Shown: piece by piece, positions 57,428 to 64,000 of the stretch | Layout of the letters: each line of letters opens with the position of its first letter | How positions within the stretch are numbered: the stretch's first letter is position 1 | From: Cocos nucifera | Lineage: Eukaryota; Streptophyta; Magnoliopsida; Arecales; Arecaceae | NCBI GenBank assembly: GCA_006176705.1 | Contig: QRFJ01005010.1 | Span: forward strand, 1 to 64,000 | Length of the DNA: 64,000 bases | Direction of reading: 5' to 3' | Translations under genes and position numbers: made by a program | The notes under the pieces: generated by a model | Told to the model about the DNA's origin: nothing | What the model saw: only the letters and a program-made list of their open reading frames with translations | The model's database searches: none

Positions 57428-59731
57428 TGTATGCCATATGGGTTAGTTGTCCTCTTAATGAAGGAGTGTAGAGACTGTGGTATGGCATGTAGGTGAGATG
57501 TAGGGGTACATTTGTACGGAACATGACCAACTCTAGAGCTTTTTTACTATCAAGATTTGCTCTAATGGAATATGGGTATAAATGTCTCTTCGATCTGAGA
57601 TCACCATGGTGATTTTCACGCAACTCACTATGCTTTAATGTCAGACTACCTAAATTTCTAGTTTAGTGATAGAAGATTTTTGGGCATAGTCAAGTACTTG
57701 AGGAGTTGGTGCACGTATCAAAATGGGATTGACCACACCTGATTTTAGGAGTTGTGTTCAGTTATGTTTCAATTTTGCAAATCCTTGGCCAGGATAGTCC
57801 TAGTGAAGGGTCATAGGAGTAATTGCTTTGAAATATGATTTGGACGTACTTCTCAGGGTTGGCAGCTTAACTCTAAGTCATCCTATACACAGAGGTCAAA
57901 GAGATAAATTATGCAGTAACCATATTCACATAGATTCTGAATATTGTAATTATAACTATTTGATCAATCTAGATATTGGGTACCATTGCTAGATGGTCAC
58001 TTCGATTAGTACAGAAAGTGGTTCTTGTACTACCGACTTTGGTTTGAACCTATGGGATCACACATAGTAGAGGTTCCTACCTGATCTGATGGCTGGTGAA
58101 GAGTTTCACTAGAATGGGACTCTATGGTCAAGAGTTCCATTAGACTGAAACTCTTTGATCGAGAGTCATACTACATTATGACTTTTAGTCCTGATTGTCT
58201 AGGACTCTATGATCAGGAGTCCTAGTGGATTGGGACTCTATGATCAGGAGTCCCACTAGACTGAAACTCTCCGACCAAGAGTCCTACTGCTTTAGGACTC
58301 TGAGTCCTACTTATCTGAAACTATGTGATTGAGAGTCTAGACTTTGTGATCATAATTTCCACTCATTTTGAACACCGAGATCAAGAGTCTCACTAGTTTG
58401 GGACTCTTCGATCAAGAGTTTTATTTTGATGGAACTCTATTATGCGAATATCCACTGGATTTGGATTCTATATTTATTAAAAATTTAATTAATAATTTGA
58501 TCACTAATTAACTCAATTTGATTGAGTAATTATTTTGGATCAAGTCTAATTTAATTGGATTCAGTTGGATTTGACCCAATTAGGTTATACGATGACCTAA
58601 TCATCGAGGAAGTTTGATCCCTAATTTGATCAAGGATTGGACTTAATTAATTCTTGATTTGATTAGAACTTAAATAAACCTAATTGAGCCTAAATTAGTT
58701 AGATTTAATCTGATCTAATTCGGCCTAAACAATTTGAATTGTGTTGGTTCAATTGGATAAGAGATTTTAAGACTACTTTGACCTAGTCTTCCATGTGCCA
58801 CCTCACCCTCTTTGCACCTTTTTTTTTCACCACAAGAAAGATGTTCTCATGAATTATTTTTCATGAAAAAGAAGGCTTGTGCCCTCCCTTCTCATGCCTC
58901 AAATGGATGGGCATGATCTGATTGCAATTTGAATTCAAATGGGATTTAAATTCAAATAGCAAACCACTTCATCCCAACTCTTCCACACACCACCTTGACT
59001 TGTGCACCCTCTATAAAATTTCTAAAATTTTTTCTGAGTGAGATTTTTTATAAGACTCCTCTTCTTTGATGAGCCCTTCCATAGCCTAAAAGAATTAAAA
59101 AAAAAAAATTGAGAAGAAAAATTGAGGGAGAAAACTTGGTGCTAGTGTTTGAGTGCTTTGAAGTCCTAGTTCAAGATCTAGGGTTCCTATTTTGATTTCA
59201 TAAGATTTGAGTGTCAGATCTTTATGAGATTTTATGGAGTACTTCCTTAGCCTCTCTTCTATCATTTTTGTGATCTAGAGTATCTAAATTTTTGGTGGAG
59301 GGAGATCAAAACTATTTGATCAGATCAAGCCATCAGGAGCATTCTTCGTCGAGCTAGTGCTTGGGATGATCGATCGAGATCAGGACCTCGTATGGACCAT
59401 CTATAGAGGCCAGATGCATATGTGGCAACATCATGATGATCAGATCTACCTGGTGTTCATATCAATGGTGACTCGATTGCGGAGAACATCTACCTACACA
59501 TGGTAACGTGTTCTGAACACGTAGTATAGTAAAAATATTTTACTATTCATTATTCTTATTTTTAGATTTAATTGCATGTAAATATATATCATTTTAGATC
59601 CTAGTATTGTAAAGTTTGTAGATCAGATCTATAGTTTTTTTAAATTAATTAGATTAATTTTTATTTCTGCTAGAATTAATTTTTGAAAAAATTTTGAAAG
59701 TAGAGCTAGAAATCCTACATGTTTCCCAGCA
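57428..59731 (+). repeat. Cop-7 LTR
   Basis: About 2.3 kb. The right end is fixed by the primer site; the left TG (57428) was chosen as the first TG after the Cop LTR fragment. It contains an array of hairpin repeats (58097-58455) and CTATAAAAT (59011-59019) as probable TATA box. There is no second copy in the window to confirm the limits. Confidence 0.55.
58097..58455. repeat. array of about 12 degenerate 30-bp hairpin repeats
   Basis: Units of 22-37 bp built on GGACTCTATGATCAGGAGTC: inverted 5-6 bp arms (GGACTC and GAGTCC) around TATGATCA-like centres, with a variable spacer (CCACTAGACTGA-like). The best units are at 58201-58230 and 58231-58261. It lies about 560-910 bp upstream of the TATA box. 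Confidence 0.75.
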
Positions 59732-59732
59732 A

Positions 59733-59744
59733 TGGCATCAGAGC
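59733..59744 (+). other. primer binding site (Cop-7)
   Basis: TGGCATCAGAGC, one base from the standard tRNA-Met site, one base after the LTR end CCCAGCA. Confidence 0.75.
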
Positions 59745-61506
59745 ATCCAGGTTATTTAATATGATCTATATGCATATTTAGATTATTTTTTATATTATAT
59801 CTAAATAATAATCTAATTTTTTAGATCTAAAAATAAAATAATATGATCGTATGGATTGTAGGTTGTCCTACTGTAGGGTTTACCCCTATAGTGTAGGTTG
59901 TCCTGGTACGTGCTGATCTAGATCATTAAATCATAAAATTTTAGATTTGATCTAATAATTGTTATGATTTGGTTGTATGGTTCTGATTTGAGTTTTAATC
60001 ATGAATAAGATCTTATATTAGATCTGATTTGATACATGATTTTTTAAATGTTATACATAGATCTAGATTAAAACATATAACTAGTACTATTTGTAAAATG
60101 AGTCGACCAAATTTTTAAAATAGGTCGACCCATTTGGTGAACCGTGCTAAGTTTTATTGAACCTTTCAAAATTTTGAAAAATATTTTTGAAATGTCGAAC
60201 CTCAACCCTCAGCCCAAAAACTTAATTAAGAATTAAGTATGTTAAATTAAAATCTAGAATTATAAATTAAAGATCCTAAGTCATTAATCATAAAATGTGG
60301 GTTATTAGGTTAGATGAATTAAGTCCATTAATTAGGTTAGACTTAAGTTTAGTTAAGGAATGGACTAATTTAGAGTAATTGATAAAATCTAACCAAATAT
60401 TGACTTAGATTAGATCAAGGACTCTCTAGAATCAACTTCAATTATTGAAGTTGGATGAGTCCATATCTTTAACAAAGACCAAGATAGACTTGATTCATGT
60501 CTACGTGGTTGATCCCGTAAGTACTAAGTCAATCAGATTGAACCTAATTAACTGGTTGGTGTCTAAAGTAAGTTTGAAAGTCAAGACTAGTGATTTTTTG
60601 TTGGGAGCTACTCGCACTGATTCAATCATTGATGAGTTAATAGTATATCCCTTCCATTGATCTCACTTATCAAGCCAACATGGTTGATTAGGATTTGATT
60701 AGATTACTTGGTGATTCAAGCTGATCCATGTCACTAGAAAATAGTTTGACTAATTTTAATTAGTAAGATTGAATTAGGTGCCCATGGACCGAAATTGATC
60801 CTAGTCCTAACCAATTCACTTGGTGAAGTCCATGGGAGGATTTAACTTGGTGAAGTTAGTAGGAGTAATTTGGTCCTTGTCCTTTCTATCCTTAAATCAT
60901 AAGTAACCAAAAGCTTCTAAATTGTTAGGTTCTTAAAATGACTAAGTTATGGGGATAACCGAGTCATAGCTGCCTATTAAGGTAAATAATAATGAGTCCA
61001 ATTTTCTAGGTGGATATTGAAGGTGCCTTACATCTGTTATTCATCTGGATATTAGAATTACTATCCATCATATGATGATTAGGTCGCACTCTCTTAATGG
61101 TGATCAAATTGGCCAGAGCTTTCCTTGGGCCTAGTTAATATTGGTTTGATGCACCAAACCCAATCATGTTAATGGTTGGATCTAACCAGACCTTTTTAGT
61201 GGAGGCCATAGCCTACTGAATTAATTTCTGGGGTAAAATCTAAATACTAAAAATTATTTAGAGAAATACTTGGTTATGAACCTATCTGTAGATGCATACG
61301 AGTTGGCCAGAGCTTTCCTCAGGCCCGTCTGTAGTCTATGTGAATTCCAGTACCCATTAAGGAGTTAGTGTAATTTCTCAAATTAGAGGTAGAGGCTACC
61401 AATTCATTTAAAAATAGGGGAGGATCTTCAGACTAATGTCCAAATCTTTAGGGTTAAATAATATGAGTACTAATAAGATTTCATATTTTCCTTTCAGATA
61501 AATAGA
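59745..61506 (+). other. Cop-7 leader, with intron-like boundaries
   Basis: Noncoding leader. 60555-60660 resembles the Cop leaders (TTGGTGTCTAAAGTAAGTTT; then TATATCCCTTCCATTGATCTC). A donor-like AAGTAAGT (GT at 60568) and an acceptor-like TTTTCCTTTCAG (AG at 61496-61497) stand 10 bases before an ATG. Two copies of TTGGCCAGAGCTTTCCT lie at about 61121 and 61303. The 71-aa frame 60445-60660 overlaps the leader motif and is unlikely to be a gene. Confidence 0.6.
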
Positions 61507-62105
61507 ATGGCTTGTGTAAGTTCACTTTGTTCACTATTGGATAGTAGCAAGCATTTAAGACCTAAGATTGAGAGGTCTAGTATCAACCCTAATCAGGCAG
61601 GCCCAAAGAGGAATGGTCCTTTTGATCCAAATAGGTTCAACAGGAGAAATTAATAAGTGGTTACTAGTCAAGGATGTTATATGATAACACCTTGTAATTA
61701 CTTCGATTATGATACATCTACCTGGTTATTAGATACTGGGTGACCAATTCGCATATGCAATTCAATGTATGAACTTTAAATTGGTAGAAAGTTTATGAAT
61801 GAAAATAAATTTCTTAATATTGGAGATAGAAGTAAAGTTCTAATCCTAGCATTGGAAACTCTTGAGCTTATTTTCAAAAATAATAATATCATTTTAAGTG
61901 ACTGTCACTATTGTCCATCTTTTATAATGAACATAATATCTATTGGGCTTTTGGCCTAAAATAGTTATTATTTATCAATAAAAGAAAATTATTTTGATAT
62001 TATTATGAATAATATTACAGTAATGTGAGGATAATTAAGAAATAATATTTATATTTTATCATAGTTTATTAGTATAATATACACGTCAAATATGTAAGAA
62101 ATCTG
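61507..62105 (+). pseudogene. copia gag/protease remnant (Cop-7)
   Basis: From ATG 61507 the frame reads MACVSSLCSLLDSSKHLRPK and a basic, Asn/Pro-rich stretch, then two stops. The protease follows: STWLLDTG (catalytic DTG, about 61716-61739), a stop where Cys or Trp is expected, ICNSM, KFMNENKFLNIGDRSKV and CHYCPSFIMNIISIGLLA. Spacing and order match copia aspartic proteases. No capsid or zinc knuckle is seen between leader and protease. The piece ends where Pal-5 begins. Clear as a protease, weak as to what precedes it. Confidence 0.7.
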
Positions 62106-62108
62106 GTA

Positions 62109-63619
62109 TTGCTCTGATGCCAATTATTCGTGCATCATCCTGACATTACGTAGCTCTGATGCCATGTTGCGAAAGCCCCTGATCTTTAGCGTAGACCATA
62201 GGAGACCTTTGACATTCTCTAAGGCAGCGTATCATAGATCCATCACCTAGATCTATGCTAGGGCACCTCCCTCCTTGGGCTTGAGGGAGGTGCTCCCTCT
62301 CTCTAGGGCTTCTTCAAGAACCTACGGTAACTACTCTAGAGAGAAGAAAAAAGAGAGGTTGAAGGAAGAAAAGATCTATATTGATTGCCCTCTTAAAATC
62401 CTAATACAACCTATATATTTATGCATAGCCATTAGGCCCAACCAAAAATTCTCCTGGCTAACCCAATACATGAAAGCACTCATCGAGCCCATGTACACCC
62501 ATGTCTCCTATGCTCTCATCCTCTAGATCTAAGCCTGACCCATATATGAGTTAGCCCACTTAAGACCTCTCAAACCAGACCTTAAGACCCCTAGGATAAA
62601 TCCCTATCCTAGCCCCAAACAAATCCTTGTATAGCTCTGTCCGTAGACTGAGCTGGCTAAGTCTCAACACTGAGCTGGCGAATCTCAGGCTGGGTTGGCT
62701 GAGTTTTAAACTGAGCTGATCTAGTTGCGTGCCATGCTGTAGTCTCGAACATGCTCCTCTCTATTTGACCAGTCCTTTGAGACTTAGCCAACCCAGTTTT
62801 AAACTAAGCCGGCTAACCTACAGAAATGACCATGTTCTACAATCTTGATTTTTCGACTTTGGTTCCTTGCTCTACCTTGAATTTCAGATCTCCAAAGCAC
62901 CAACCAAGCCCCTAGAATCCTCAAAGCCAATATCCTGATTTCTCTCATGGCCTTCCAAGGCTTAGGAGAACCATCAATCCTCACAACCTGCACCTTGGTT
63001 TTCCAAGCCTTGGTAAACCCCTCAGCAATGCATTCCTGAACGGTCCCACTGTCAACGCACACCCTGACAGCATTTGTGCAAACATCATCTCTGTCAATTC
63101 TCTTTAGCTGTTGTGCATCTTTGAGGCCTTTGGATGATCACCTCCACTATTAAAGACCTATGCTTGCTTCTTGGCATCACTTTAAAATTATAGGATCCCT
63201 TCTGCTTAGCAGCTGGATCACTTTCTCTGAACTTTTCTGAAGAACCTACAGCATTTCTGCACAAGCACATGCTGTACTACCTAACGCAATCTCCTCGGAG
63301 CTATATCTGTCCACCTGCACATGCCGCTCCACCAGAAACTATACATCACCGACACTGATCCTCAGCTTAAAACTCATGCCAAATTTTCTCTCCACTTATG
63401 AAGCCATCATTGTAGAGCTCCACCTATATCCGAAGTCTATCTGATGCCACAGAAGTCAACTCTATCATCAAATCCCTCGAGGCCAACCACTTAATGCTGT
63501 GCTGTTGAGCCTGCCGCTGTACCTCAAACACCATCGCTACCCCTTCTGCAGGTGGTGTGGTGCTCCCAAGCCTTGAGAGGCCACGGGCGGAGCCAGGGTG
63601 AGGGCTCCAGGGAGGCTAG
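62109..63619 (-). mobile_element. Pal-5: rearranged Pal element
   Basis: An LTR of about 880 bp (62109-62985; inner end short and altered compared with Pal-1), with its palindrome cluster at 62649-62820. An internal part (62986-about 63548) is similar to 19327-19900 of Pal-1. Then 63552-63619 matches the start of a Pal LTR in the opposite orientation, as in Pal-2. An inversion or joining of two copies is the simplest reading. It is cut at 63619 by a Cop LTR. Confidence 0.65.
62986..63548 (-). other. Pal-5 internal region with unidentified coding-like segment
   Basis: On the minus strand the conceptual reading next to the LTR is GLKDAQQLKRIDRDDVCTNA, then VRVCVDSGTVQECIAEGFTK and AWKTKVQ, which stays open into the LTR (frame 63062-62799). 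Further in are VFEVQRQAQQHSIKWLASRD and SSEKFRESDPAAKQKGS in related frames. Pal-1 and Pal-2 have diverged copies. I do not recognise the family and see no catalytic motif. Confidence 0.5.
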
Positions 63620-64000
63620 TGAAGGGAAATCCTGATTTCCCGGTCCAGGTTCGTCCAGATCTGATTAGATCAAGAGATATATTTCAAAAATTTTCTCTTG
63701 ATCTCAATTAGATCTTGATATGTTTCAGATCTGATTCTTATTATTTTAATAAATAAAATAAAACAAGATAAATTAAATCAAATTCAATTTACCTGATTTG
63801 GGTAATCCTATTACCCTGTAGATGATCCTGATTGCAGCGGAAGGTTCTGGATCTAAGCCACGCAAGCGCCTGGCCTCTACCAGTATCCACTTGGGTTGGA
63901 TCTGGAGAACCTCTTCTTCTCTATCACACCTCCAAAAATCAGATCTGGATTTGATCTGGAGGATCTTCAAAACTCTTTTGAAGATCTGCAGTCGTCCTTT
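63620..64000 (-). repeat. Cop-family LTR, runs off the window
   Basis: Starts TGAAGGGAAATCCTGATTTC, nearly identical to the R-U5 part of 34270-36540. The flank GCTAG (63615-63619) is the candidate left target duplication. The frame 63970-63773 lies in R-U5 and is not a gene. Confidence 0.88.

Larger units (their letters stand above)
57428..62108 (+). mobile_element. Cop-7: 5' part of another long-LTR copia element
   Basis: The LTR (57428-59731, left limit uncertain) ends TTTCCCAGCA, followed by the Met primer site TGGCATCAGAGC, a leader of about 1.75 kb and a short stretch with a copia protease. It is cut near 62108 by Pal-5. LTR sequence and protease differ from the Cop family, but parts of the leader are recognisably similar. 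Canonical gag is missing. Confidence 0.7.

Noticed and set aside
58097..58455. Evenly spaced repeats, as in a CRISPR array
   Set aside because: Units are degenerate, spacers are not unique, there are no cas genes, and the repeats lie inside a plant LTR.
60445..60660. 71-aa frame in the Cop-7 leader
   Set aside because: It overlaps the leader motif shared with noncoding Cop leaders and ends at conserved noncoding sequence.

Overview
This window is plant repeat DNA, and I see no convincing host gene. Almost every base belongs to nested LTR retrotransposons: a Ty1/copia family of the Angela/BARE-1 type, a second copia group with palindrome-rich LTRs, and one Ty3/gypsy element. AT richness, CpG scarcity (typical of methylated, deaminated repeats) and the element types indicate a higher plant. 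A monocot such as a palm is a guess from general impression, not shown by the sequence. One run of exactly 1,000 N marks a scaffold gap.

Layout, with working names. 1-4629: 5' end of minus-strand copia Cop-1, inserted in the LTR of plus-strand copia Cop-2 (4630-22135). Cop-2 lost everything from its primer site to mid-integrase. Its integrase is split by a complete Ty3/gypsy element, Gyp-1 (6448-14287, TSD CCTAC), which has gag but no pol. Its 3' LTR is split by Pal-1 (18401-21933, TSD CATCA), a short element with palindrome-rich LTRs. 22136-22604 is a fragment of a second Pal copy, interrupted by minus-strand copia Cop-3 (22605 up to the gap), the least decayed gag-pol here. Beyond the gap are a second leader plus 5' LTR (33554-36540) and a strange block (36541-37486) in which LTR pieces alternate with unrelated sequence.

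37487-42490 holds fragments: a Pal LTR end, a copia pol (Cop-4), a truncated LTR, and Pal-4, whose palindrome-rich LTR abuts a real copia RNase H, which gives the Pal group a coding relative. 42491-57425 is minus-strand Cop-5, split in its RNase H by the complete 10.6-kb plus-strand Cop-6 (44919-55490). 57428-62108 is Cop-7, another copia lineage with a hairpin-repeat LTR, a long leader and a protease remnant. 62109-63619 is a rearranged Pal copy, and a further Cop LTR starts at 63620.

The coding parts are remnants of gag (capsid and zinc knuckle), protease, integrase, reverse transcriptase and RNase H, all broken by frameshifts and stops. No element looks able to move by itself. Main points of interest are the interleaved block by the gap, the gag-only gypsy element, the possible integration of an unprocessed end by Pal-1, the unidentified Pal coding-like segment, the WRKY-type box clusters in the Cop LTRs and the hairpin array in the Cop-7 LTR.
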